Below, piece after piece: positions 7,621-14,938 of a stretch of 36,101 bases of DNA. Position numbers and translations under genes: made by a program. How positions within the stretch are numbered: the first letter of the stretch is position 1; every line of letters begins with the position of its first letter. The notes beneath the pieces are model-generated. The model did not search any database and was not told the origin of the DNA. It saw nothing but the letters and a program-made list of their open reading frames with translations. The stretch is from positions 1-36,101 of the forward strand of contig JAPOWK010000047.1 of the NCBI GenBank assembly GCA_026707665.1. Reading direction: 5' to 3'. The stretch is from Chloroflexota bacterium (lineage in GTDB: Bacteria > Chloroflexota > Anaerolineae > Aggregatilineales > Phototrophicaceae).

Positions 7621-8820
7621 ATGAAAATCACACGGATCGAAACCCTCCAGTGGAAAGCCTACCCGCGCCTGCTCGTCGTTCGCGTGCACACCGACAGCGG
7701 GCTGGTGGGACTGGGCGAAACCGTGGACAAGATCCCCGGCGCCAAAGCCGCGCTGCACGGCACAATCGCGCCGCTCGTCCTCGGGCAAGACCCGCTCGAC
7801 ATCGAGGGCTTGTGGCGCTTCGTCATGGACAATATCATGTACCACGGATACGCCGGCGCCGAGACGCGCGCCCTCTCCGCCTTTGAGCTCGCCCTTTGGG
7901 ACATCATGGGCCAGCATTACGACGCGCCGCTCTATCACTTGCTGGGCGGCAAGACCCGCGACGATATCCCGACTTACAACACCTGTATCAGCTTCGGCGG
8001 GGTACGCGATTACCAAGCCTGGCACGAAGACGCCGGCGCCCTGGCGCGCAGCCTGCTCGCCGACGAAATCTACGCGCTCAAGATCTGGCCCTTCGATCAA
8101 TTCAGCGAGCGCAGCTTCGGCCAGCGCATCACCTTAGCCGAGATTGAGAAAGGCTTGATCCCGGTCAAACAGATCCGCGACGCCGTCGGCGATCAAATCG
8201 AGATCGGCATCGAATTCCACTTTCGTTGGAATCGCGCCTCGATGGAGCGCATTGCCCGCGCCCTCGAGCCTTACAACATCCTCTTCCTCGAAGACGTCAT
8301 GCCCGCCGTTTATCCGGATGAGATCAAAGCGCTGGCGCAACGCACGACCATCCCCATCGTCGGCTCCGAGTTGCTGATGACCCGCTGGCAATTGCGCGAA
8401 TGGCTGGAGAAGGGCGTTTCCCAAATTGTCATGACCGACCCGGTCTGGAACGGCGGCATCGCCGAAACGCGCAAGATCGCGGCGCTGGCGGAGACCTTCG
8501 GCGTCCCGCTCGTGCTGCATAATGTCGCCGGTCCCATAAGCCACGCCGCCTGCATGCACCTCGGCGCCCATATCCCCAACCTCTTTTATGTCGAGTCGGT
8601 CCGCGCCTTTTACCGCGAGTACTTCCCCGTCCTCGCCGGATTCCAGCCGGCAGTCGCCGATGGCCACCTGGATATTCCCACGGGTCCAGGCTTGGGCTTG
8701 ACGCTACGAGACGCGGCTCTGGGGCGTGATGACGTCATCCGCGAAGCCACAGAGGGCGAAGGGCTGTCTGGCGGCCGCCGCACCATGGGCGATCACTGGG
8801 CGGTCGAGGAAATCCGCTAA
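7621..8820 (+). CDS. Enolase-superfamily sugar-acid dehydratase (mandelate racemase/galactonate dehydratase type)
   Basis: A 399-residue enzyme with the capping domain ([40 protein letters not shown]) and a TIM barrel. Metal ligands appear as E198 in IGIEFHF, the Glu of FLEDVMP and the Glu of VGSELLM. H200 next to the first ligand and H300 in LHNVAGPI match the two catalytic histidines of the D-galactonate/gluconate dehydratase subgroup, which removes water from an aldonate to give a 2-keto-3-deoxy acid. That product is the substrate class of the FAH-fold enzyme at 5065. GGAG seven bases upstream of the ATG supports the start. Substrate stereochemistry cannot be read from sequence; other acid-sugar dehydratases are possible. 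Confidence 0.85.
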   Translation: MKITRIETLQWKAYPRLLVVRVHTDSGLVGLGETVDKIPGAKAALHGTIAPLVLGQDPLDIEGLWRFVMDNIMYHGYAGAETRALSAFELALWDIMGQHYDAPLYHLLGGKTRDDIPTYNTCISFGGVRDYQAWHEDAGALARSLLADEIYALKIWPFDQFSERSFGQRITLAEIEKGLIPVKQIRDAVGDQIEIGIEFHFRWNRASMERIARALEPYNILFLEDVMPAVYPDEIKALAQRTTIPIVGSELLMTRWQLREWLEKGVSQIVMTDPVWNGGIAETRKIAALAETFGVPLVLHNVAGPISHAACMHLGAHIPNLFYVESVRAFYREYFPVLAGFQPAVADGHLDIPTGPGLGLTLRDAALGRDDVIREATEGEGLSGGRRTMGDHWAVEEIR

Positions 8821-8854
8821 AGCTCGCCTTGAAATTACGCATTCATACAGCGAG

Positions 8855-8883
8855 TTGAAAAACATTCGAATATGCGTTAGAAT
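8855..8883 (+). promoter_or_regulatory. Sigma-70 type promoter for the RbsB-type transporter operon
   Basis: TTGAAA, 17-base spacer, TAGAAT. The first gene starts at 9002, leaving a leader of about 110 bases. Confidence 0.7.
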
Positions 8884-8931
8884 ACTTCGCACTTGGCTGG
8901 CCGTGCGATCACATCGTGTGGTTTGAGCCGC

Positions 8932-8947
8932 TTGAAACCGGTCTCAA
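8932..8947. promoter_or_regulatory. LacI-family type operator in the transporter leader
   Basis: TTGAAACCGGTCTCAA is a 16-bp near-palindrome (14 of 16 positions symmetric) centred on CG, the typical shape of LacI/GalR-family operators. It lies about 50 bases past the -10, where a repressor could block elongation. A small hairpin (CAGGC TTTTT GCCTG) follows at 8947-8961. No regulator gene is in the window. Confidence 0.5.
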
Positions 8948-9001
8948 CAGGCTTTTTGCCTGAGACGAACGTACACAAGTTCACTTTGAAGGAGTTTCGA
9001 A

Positions 9002-9988
9002 ATGAGAAAGTTGCTTCGCACAATCCCGGTGCTGCTCTTGGCATTGGGAGTCATGATTGCCGGAATCGGCGGCGTCGGCGCGCAAGACCAGTTGGTCTTC
9101 AGTATGGTCAGCCACGGCGGCGTCGGCAATCCTTTTTGGATCGTCGTCATCAAGGGTATGGAAGATGCCTGCGCGCTGCTCTCCGCGGATTGCGCCTGGC
9201 TGTCTGACCCGGTCGACAACGTAGATGACATGGCTGGCTATTGGGATGATGCGCTGGCGCGCAACAACGATGGCATCGGCACCACCGTTCCCAATCCGGA
9301 AGTGATCCGCGACGGCGTCAACCGCGCGGCTGAAGCTGGCATCCCGGTCATCGTCTTCAACACCGCTGATCCCAACGCCGGCACGCCCGACGCGCTGCCG
9401 ACCCTCTTCTACATCGGCGCCAACGAATTCCTGGGCGGCCGCTCGAATGCCCGCGCCGTTCTGGGCGCCGCAGCCGACGCCGGCGTCGACATCACCCGCG
9501 GCGTCTGCCCAATTCAGGAAGTTGGACACAGTGGTCTGGAAGCGCGTTGCGCTGGTGTCCGCAGTGTCTTCGAAGAAGCTGGCATCCCGCTTGATGGCTT
9601 GACCATCAATAACGATGTGACCGCATCGGCTGGCATCCTGGCGGATTACTTCAGCGCCAACGACGATGCCAACGCCGCCTTCATGCTCGGTCCCAACCCC
9701 TCGAGCTCCCTGCACCTCTACATCCAGGAAGCGGGCGTCATGGCTGGTGAGCTCTTCGCCACCACCCACGATACCAGCGCCGAGATTTATGAGATGATCC
9801 AGGGCGGCTACCTGGTACAGGCGATCGATCAACAGCCCTACTTGCAAGGCTTCGAGACCATCATGTGGCTCTACCTGAACAGCCAGTTCGAGCTGGCGCC
9901 GGGTGGCGACATTCTGACCGGTCCCGGCGTCATCAACAACAGCAATGTCGCTGCGATCATTGAATTGACCGCAGCCGGCTATCGCTAA
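9002..9988 (+). CDS. Periplasmic sugar-binding protein of an RbsB/XylF-type ABC importer
   Basis: A 328-residue secreted binding protein. MRKLLR is followed by a hydrophobic stretch and GVGAQ, a Sec signal peptide cleaved near residue 28. The mature part has the periplasmic-binding-protein fold typical of ribose/xylose-like ligands: VSHGGVGNPFWIVVIKGMEDA at the start, DGIGTTVPNPEVI, AGIPVIVFNTADP at the hinge, and QAIDQQPYLQGFETIM near the C-terminus. GAAGGAG precedes the ATG. It captures a sugar outside the membrane and delivers it to the permease at 10224. The downstream strong hairpin probably keeps its message more abundant than the transporter's. Confidence 0.88.
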   Translation: MRKLLRTIPVLLLALGVMIAGIGGVGAQDQLVFSMVSHGGVGNPFWIVVIKGMEDACALLSADCAWLSDPVDNVDDMAGYWDDALARNNDGIGTTVPNPEVIRDGVNRAAEAGIPVIVFNTADPNAGTPDALPTLFYIGANEFLGGRSNARAVLGAAADAGVDITRGVCPIQEVGHSGLEARCAGVRSVFEEAGIPLDGLTINNDVTASAGILADYFSANDDANAAFMLGPNPSSSLHLYIQEAGVMAGELFATTHDTSAEIYEMIQGGYLVQAIDQQPYLQGFETIMWLYLNSQFELAPGGDILTGPGVINNSNVAAIIELTAAGYR

Positions 9989-10035
9989 ACCGATATCGGT
10001 TTTCGCAACGGGTGGGGAAGCGCTTCCCACCCGTT
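9987..10035 (+). terminator. Two stem-loops between binding protein and permease genes
   Basis: AAACCGATATCGGTTT (9987-10002) is a perfect palindrome at the stop codon. 10007-10035 forms a strong stem (AACGGGTGGG/CCCACCCGTT). No long T-run follows, so this is more likely a partial terminator or mRNA-stabilising hairpin than a full stop. Confidence 0.6.
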
Positions 10036-10223
10036 TCATCCCCACCCTATGGCAGCAATGCCCCAGCTACGGCATACTTGATATGCGCCGATGATTGCGC
10101 GCTGACCGCGACCCATGTGATTGGATGGGCGAGCCGCCCGCCAGTTTCCCCGCGGTGAGGGTCGCGCAAGCGCCGGGCGACAAACTTTTTCATTCTTCTT
10201 TAGTTGCTTCCCGGAAATCGCTT

Positions 10224-12329
10224 ATGATGCAAGCCTACCTGGAAAACAAAAATGAAGGGCGAAACATCGGGCTGCTGGTCACGCTCCTGATGTTTGGCTT
10301 TACGCTTATTGGCGCGCTCGTAGCCTTGATGGTCTTGCTCTGGTGGATGCCATTGGGCGAATATGAAAATATCCTGCTCGACGACTTCAACGCCTATGAG
10401 GTTATCGTCATCATCGCCGGCGTCATTTACGCGGTCTGCTGCGCCCGCACGACCTTCGGCCTCTTAAGGCGCGAGCAGTCGAGCCTGCGTTGGTCGCAGT
10501 GGATGTTCTTCATCGCGCTCATCATCGGCGGCGCCATCCTGCTAAGCGTGATCATCCCGGTTGGTCTCAAATTCGCGCTCTTGCTCGGCCAGAACATCGA
10601 CTTGCGCACGCAGATCACGGAGGAAGTCGGCGGCTTGGTGCCCACCGTGCTCTCGATTGGTGAAGGCTTGATCAGCATCAGCGTGCTAGTCCTGGTATTG
10701 ATCGCCTTGCTGGCGCTTTTCGTCTTCATCATTCCACCCCTGGAGTCGCTGCGCCGGATGGAAGGCATTCGTCTAATTGTCGCTCCACCTCGCCGGCTGA
10801 TTCAAGCCATCTTGCTCGTCTTCGCGCTGGGGATCATCTGCGTACTTATCGCCGGCATCTACGCCGTACCGCTTCACTTGGACAAAACCAAGATTCGCAT
10901 AGCGGAAGACCACCGAATTCTGGCCGGTTTGATCTTCTTCCTGCCCGCGTTTTTTGGTTATCGCCAAGTGCGCCAGATGCGCGAAGAATCGGACGAATTG
11001 CGCCGCGCGGTCGCGCTGACGCCGGGCAAATTCATCCGCGCTGAGTTGGCGAAGTCCCCCAGCGCCGGCGCCATTATCGGGTTCATCGCCATCTTTATGA
11101 CCTTCACTATGGCGACCGACCTCTTCCTGGAACCCAGCTCGATCGCCTCCTACCTCAGCAATGTGGCAACAAAGGGCGTGATCGCTATCGGCGTGACGTA
11201 TCTGATGATCTCCGGCGAGTTTGATCTGTCAGTCGGCTCGGTGCTCGGCGTCGCCGCCCTGTCATTTATGCTCTTCATGACCGAAGGCGCGCCCGTTCTT
11301 GGTGTGCTTGATCCGATTCCAGCGGCTCTACTGGCGATCTTCGTGGCGATGGTTCTCGGCGCGGTAAACGGGGTGCTGCTCATTACCACGCGTATCCCAT
11401 CCTTCATTGTCACCTTGGGCACCCTGCTCGCCTACCGCGCCATCACCCTGGTCGCGATCGCGGGCGGACGCATCCTGCGCTACCGCGATTATCATGCTGA
11501 ATTCCCCGTCTTCGTCATCAGCAACATCGTCTTCGTCGCGCTGGCGGTCATCGGCTTGGCATTGGTCGCTTTCACCGCCTATCGGGTTTTGCCGGTGCTG
11601 CTTCAAGGGGCGGGCCGCGCTTGGTCCATCCGCAGGGAAAATGGTGACTTCGGCACATCCGGCGCCATCATACGATTTGCTGTTTTCCTGGTCATCTTAC
11701 TCATTCTGCTGGCGATCGTCCTCTGGCTGGTCGCAGTCTTCGGTTATCACATCGGTGGGGAGCTGGTAGAGGTCGGCTACTTCGATCTTTTCAATGGGCG
11801 CGTGTCTTACATCGGTTCGGAAGGCGACTTCTTCCACCTGGAGATCCCGCGCGACGCCAATGTCCGCCTGGCCATCCTTTGGTGGTTCATCTTCGTGGCG
11901 ATCTTCCACATCATCCTCACCAGCACATCCTTCGGCAACAGCATATTCGCCGCCGGCGGCAATGAAGGCGCGGCCCGCGCCCAAGGTGTCAATGTCGATC
12001 GCGTCAAGGTGCAGAACTTCGTCATTGTCGCGGGCTTAACCGGGATCGCCGCCATTTATGAAACCGCGCGCAACCCCGGCGTGGATCCCCTGAAAGGGCA
12101 AGGCTGGGAGCTGGAAGTCATCGCGATGACAGTGATTGGCGGCGCCCTGCTGACCGGCGGTTACGGCAGCGTGGTCGGCTCGCTGCTGGGCGCGCTTATC
12201 TTCGGCATGCTGCAGACCGGGCTGGTGCTCGTCGGCATTGAGTCGCGCCTGTTCAGCGGCACGGTCGGCGTCATCATCATCGCGGCGGTGGTGCTCAACA
12301 CCTTCGTTCGCGGCGCGCAGCGAAACTAG
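10224..12329 (+). CDS. RbsC/XylH-type sugar ABC permease with extra N-terminal membrane region
   Basis: A 701-residue membrane protein. From about residue 270 on it is a BPD_transp_2 permease: IASYLSNVATKGVIAIGVTY, ISGEFDLSVGSVLGVAAL, the long RIPSFIVTLGTLLAYR segment, GNSIFAAGGNEGAARAQGV (coupling loop to the ATPase), and GGYGSVVGSLLGALIFG near the end. Standard members are about 320-400 residues. This one adds an N-terminal region with about six hydrophobic segments and a further insert of roughly 120 residues in the middle, with its own membrane spans and a soluble stretch (VEVGYFDLFNGRVSYIGSEG). The ATG at 10224 is chosen because upstream in-frame sequence does not look coding. It pairs with the binding protein before it and the ATPase after it. 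Confidence 0.85.
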   Translation: MMQAYLENKNEGRNIGLLVTLLMFGFTLIGALVALMVLLWWMPLGEYENILLDDFNAYEVIVIIAGVIYAVCCARTTFGLLRREQSSLRWSQWMFFIALIIGGAILLSVIIPVGLKFALLLGQNIDLRTQITEEVGGLVPTVLSIGEGLISISVLVLVLIALLALFVFIIPPLESLRRMEGIRLIVAPPRRLIQAILLVFALGIICVLIAGIYAVPLHLDKTKIRIAEDHRILAGLIFFLPAFFGYRQVRQMREESDELRRAVALTPGKFIRAELAKSPSAGAIIGFIAIFMTFTMATDLFLEPSSIASYLSNVATKGVIAIGVTYLMISGEFDLSVGSVLGVAALSFMLFMTEGAPVLGVLDPIPAALLAIFVAMVLGAVNGVLLITTRIPSFIVTLGTLLAYRAITLVAIAGGRILRYRDYHAEFPVFVISNIVFVALAVIGLALVAFTAYRVLPVLLQGAGRAWSIRRENGDFGTSGAIIRFAVFLVILLILLAIVLWLVAVFGYHIGGELVEVGYFDLFNGRVSYIGSEGDFFHLEIPRDANVRLAILWWFIFVAIFHIILTSTSFGNSIFAAGGNEGAARAQGVNVDRVKVQNFVIVAGLTGIAAIYETARNPGVDPLKGQGWELEVIAMTVIGGALLTGGYGSVVGSLLGALIFGMLQTGLVLVGIESRLFSGTVGVIIIAAVVLNTFVRGAQRN

Positions 12330-12432
12330 TCGCTCGGCGGCCAAATGGCGTAGAAGACTACTGATATATTCTAATATGGCGGAAGTGCAAGCAAGCGGGC
12401 AAAAGAGTTATATGGGTTAGGAAGCGTCAATC

Positions 12433-13236
12433 ATGGAATATAAACAGAAAAACCCCGATGCCCTGGTGGATATGATCGATATCCACAAGTATTTCGGCAG
12501 CGTGCAGGTCTTGCGCGGCATTGATTTTCATGTCGATCGGCAAGAGATCGTCGGCTTGCTGGGCGATAACGGCGCTGGCAAATCGACGCTCATCAAGGTG
12601 CTGACCGGCTTTCATACGCTGACCCGCGGGCAAATCTTCTTTGATGGCGACGGGGTCGACATCGCCTCGCCCCACGACGCGCGCGAGCTCGGCATTGAGA
12701 CGGTGCACCAGGACCTGGCTCTCGTGCCGCTGATGAGCATCGCGCGTAATTTCTGGTTGGGCCAAGAACCCACCTACAAGGTTGGCCCCTTCCATTTTAT
12801 GGACAAGAAGCTGATGGCGAGCGAATCCATCCACGCGCTGGCTGACGTGGGCATCCACATCCGCGACCCGGAAGAAACGGTCGGCACCATGTCCGGCGGC
12901 GAGCGGCAGTCCATTGCGATCGGCCGCGCCGTTTACTTCGGCAAGAAGCTGCTCATCCTAGACGAGCCGACCTCGGCGCTATCGGTCGGCGAGACGCAAA
13001 AAGTGCTCGACTACACCATCGCCGCCAAAGAAAAAGGCATGAGCGTCATTTTCATCACGCACAACATCCGGCACGTCTATGAAGTGGCCGACCGCTTCAC
13101 CATCATTGAACGCGGGCACAAGCTGGGCGATTTCTACAAGAGCGAAGTGACCGAAAACGAAGTCGCCGATATGATCGTCACCGGGCAGATCCCCGAGCGC
13201 CTACGACTGTATGAAGAAGTTGCAGTTGGAGATTGA
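12433..13236 (+). CDS. Sugar ABC transporter ATP-binding protein (single-domain RbsA/FrcA type)
   Basis: A 267-residue ATPase that powers the sugar importer. Walker A is GDNGAGKST, the Q-loop region is VHQDLALVP, the signature is MSGGERQSIAIGRA, Walker B is KLLILDEPTSAL, and the switch His is in FITHNIRHVY. RbsA, XylG and MglA usually have two ATPase domains (about 500 residues). This has one, like FrcA of the fructose system, and would act as a homodimer. GGAAGCG lies upstream of the ATG. Its stop sits two bases before the next gene's ATG, so the lipoprotein gene at 13239 is in the same operon. Confidence 0.92.
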   Translation: MEYKQKNPDALVDMIDIHKYFGSVQVLRGIDFHVDRQEIVGLLGDNGAGKSTLIKVLTGFHTLTRGQIFFDGDGVDIASPHDARELGIETVHQDLALVPLMSIARNFWLGQEPTYKVGPFHFMDKKLMASESIHALADVGIHIRDPEETVGTMSGGERQSIAIGRAVYFGKKLLILDEPTSALSVGETQKVLDYTIAAKEKGMSVIFITHNIRHVYEVADRFTIIERGHKLGDFYKSEVTENEVADMIVTGQIPERLRLYEEVAVGD

Positions 13237-13238
13237 TT

Positions 13239-13916
13239 ATGAACGCGACCGCGATATCGCCGCGCCGACCCTCCATTCTAGCGCTGATTGCCCTGCTGCT
13301 GCTTTCCGCCTGCCGCCCGCCGGTTGATTTTCACATCACCCCCTCGCCCACGCCCACACCGCTGCCCACCGCCACGCCCAGTCCCACGCCGCCTCCAGAA
13401 GACTATATCGACCCTTACCAAGTAAACCTGGACATCATGGAGCGTCTCATTGAACTGCTGCCCAACCCGCTGTCCGCCGGCGAAGAACAATGGAAGCGCA
13501 ACTATGAAGTCGGCGACGATGGCGTGGAGAGCATCCTTGGCGTGCGCAGACCCGCCGTTGGCCGGGAGATTTATTTCTTCACCCAGCAAGGCAGCAAGAT
13601 GAGCCTGAACTTCGTAGTCTTCCCGGATGCGGAAAGCGCGCTCGCCGAATTCGAGCGCAAGCAAGAGCTCCGTTCATCACTGGTAAACCTGGCGCCGGAT
13701 GATTCTTTGCCGACGCCCAACCTCACCGGCGGCGGGCTCTACGGCTCATTCGGTTTATTCCAGATCGACAATTACTTCATTGAAGTTTTCATCGAGATTT
13801 TCACCACCTCGTCAAGCCCACTGCTGCCGCTCTCGCGCGCGACGCTGCGCTTCTTTGATGACAAGCGAGCGGAGTTTGAAGCGGTGGCGACCGCCGACGC
13901 CACCGCAGGCGGTTGA
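13239..13916 (+). CDS. Lipoprotein with Pro/Thr-rich linker, first half of an internal duplication
   Basis: A 225-residue surface lipoprotein of unknown function. A hydrophobic segment ends in the lipobox LSAC, followed by a TPSPTPTPLPTATPSPTPP linker, typical of tethered envelope proteins. The globular part (from about YIDPYQVNL) includes REIYFFTQQGSKMSLNFVVFP and GGGLYGSFGLFQIDNYFIEVFIE. This is clearly related to the 13926-14369 product, which is in the same reading frame just past this gene's TGA. It is two bases downstream of the ATPase gene and so translationally coupled. The start is the ATG at 13239 rather than the TTG at 13233, which overlaps the ATPase stop. Confidence 0.75.
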   Translation: MNATAISPRRPSILALIALLLLSACRPPVDFHITPSPTPTPLPTATPSPTPPPEDYIDPYQVNLDIMERLIELLPNPLSAGEEQWKRNYEVGDDGVESILGVRRPAVGREIYFFTQQGSKMSLNFVVFPDAESALAEFERKQELRSSLVNLAPDDSLPTPNLTGGGLYGSFGLFQIDNYFIEVFIEIFTTSSSPLLPLSRATLRFFDDKRAEFEAVATADATAGG

Positions 13917-13925
13917 AGAGACGTC

Positions 13926-14369
13926 TTGCCGATCATCCTCGACAATCTGCCGCGCGAGATCTTCACCGATACCCAGTGGCGCCGCGATTTCTCTCGCTTT
14001 GACGGCGTCGAGACGCCGCCCAACGTGCAAAATGGCAATGCCGTGCGCGTCTTCTATCGCGACCAGGCCGCCAATGTCTTCAATATGACCTTCGGCCAAT
14101 TCAACAGTCCCGCCGATGCGACCGCACACTATGAACGGCTGAAGGGCATCCGCGAAGGCATCGAAGACGAGAATACCATCGAAGAATTCCCCAAACCGCA
14201 TGTCATCGGCCGCGGTCTCTACGGCTCGGTCGCGCTATTCGCGATAGACGAGTTCTTCCTCGAGGTGCTCATGGAGCGCGCCCCGGGCACCAGCGCCAAC
14301 CCCACCGTCGCCATCGCCCGCAAGGCATTGAAGCTGCTGGAGGAGGCCCGCAGCGGAGCGCTGGACTGA
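13926..14369 (+). CDS. Second half of the duplicated lipoprotein domain, separated by an in-frame TGA
   Basis: About 147 residues from a TTG at 13926, function unknown. AVRVFYRDQAANVFNMTFGQF and GRGLYGSVALFAIDEFFLEVL align with the corresponding segments of the preceding gene, so the two are tandem copies of one domain. It has no signal peptide or lipobox and only a weak AGAG upstream of the TTG. It is in the same frame as 13239-13916, with a single TGA (13914-13916) and three sense codons between. Either it is translated by readthrough or reinitiation, or a two-domain lipoprotein was cut by a nonsense change, or the stop is a sequencing error. Confidence 0.55.
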   Translation: MPIILDNLPREIFTDTQWRRDFSRFDGVETPPNVQNGNAVRVFYRDQAANVFNMTFGQFNSPADATAHYERLKGIREGIEDENTIEEFPKPHVIGRGLYGSVALFAIDEFFLEVLMERAPGTSANPTVAIARKALKLLEEARSGALD

Positions 14370-14385
14370 CGCCAAGCCGGCGCTA

Positions 14386-14394
14386 TGCTATAAT
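14386..14394 (+). promoter_or_regulatory. Extended -10 promoter for the DinB-fold gene
   Basis: TGCTATAAT, a perfect extended -10, 30 bases before the ATG. No good -35. The rarA promoter at 17123 has the same TGCTATAAT followed by a similar CGCGC. Confidence 0.6.
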
Positions 14395-14424
14395 GCGCGC
14401 CGAATCCAAACTGAGGAGCGAATC

Positions 14425-14913
14425 ATGTCTGAAATGGCCCGATACCGCCGATGGCAACTCATGGCGATAGAAAAGAATATGCTCAATATCGAGCATCTGG
14501 TTTCGACCATCAGCGATCCCGCGATCTTCGACAATCGCGATGGCGGTGATGGCTGGACCATATCCGAAGTCCTCGGCCATCTTGCCGATACCGATAGTTA
14601 CTTTCTGGCGCGGGCGCGGGCGCTTGTCGCCGGTGAGGAGCCGCCGGGCGGCTCGGGCAAGACTGTGGACGAGCGGGTCAAGGACGCCGGCTATGCCGAG
14701 CAAGACGCGATGGACCTCCTGCAAAGATGGCTCGCTGTCAGCGCCGACTATCATGCGTTTCTGGCTTCATTGCCCGAAGATGATGAAGAACTCTGGGAGC
14801 GTCCCGGTCGCCCGGCTGATGGCGGCGGCTTCACTCTCAATGACCAGCTCATCCTCAGCGCCTACCACGACCTCGATCATTTGCATCAGATCGTGAAGAT
14901 TATCCGGGGCTAA
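14425..14913 (+). CDS. DinB/YfiT-fold (DinB_2) family protein
   Basis: A 162-residue four-helix-bundle protein of the DinB_2 superfamily (unrelated to DNA polymerase IV). The metal-binding histidines are in the expected places: WTISEVLGHLADTDSYFLAR in helix 2 and ILSAYHDLDHLHQIVKII near the C-terminus, with two further His spaced HxxxH-like. Members include metal-dependent thiol transferases and many uncharacterised proteins. TGAGGAGCG before the ATG is a good ribosome site, and an extended -10 lies just upstream, so it is probably a separate transcript from the lipoprotein operon. Confidence 0.8.
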   Translation: MSEMARYRRWQLMAIEKNMLNIEHLVSTISDPAIFDNRDGGDGWTISEVLGHLADTDSYFLARARALVAGEEPPGGSGKTVDERVKDAGYAEQDAMDLLQRWLAVSADYHAFLASLPEDDEELWERPGRPADGGGFTLNDQLILSAYHDLDHLHQIVKIIRG

Positions 14914-14938
14914 GGACGTCTGCCATACAAGCTCCAGG

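Noticed and set aside
14425..14913. DinB annotation as DNA polymerase IV
   Set aside because: It is the unrelated DinB/YfiT four-helix fold with metal-binding histidines, not a Y-family polymerase.
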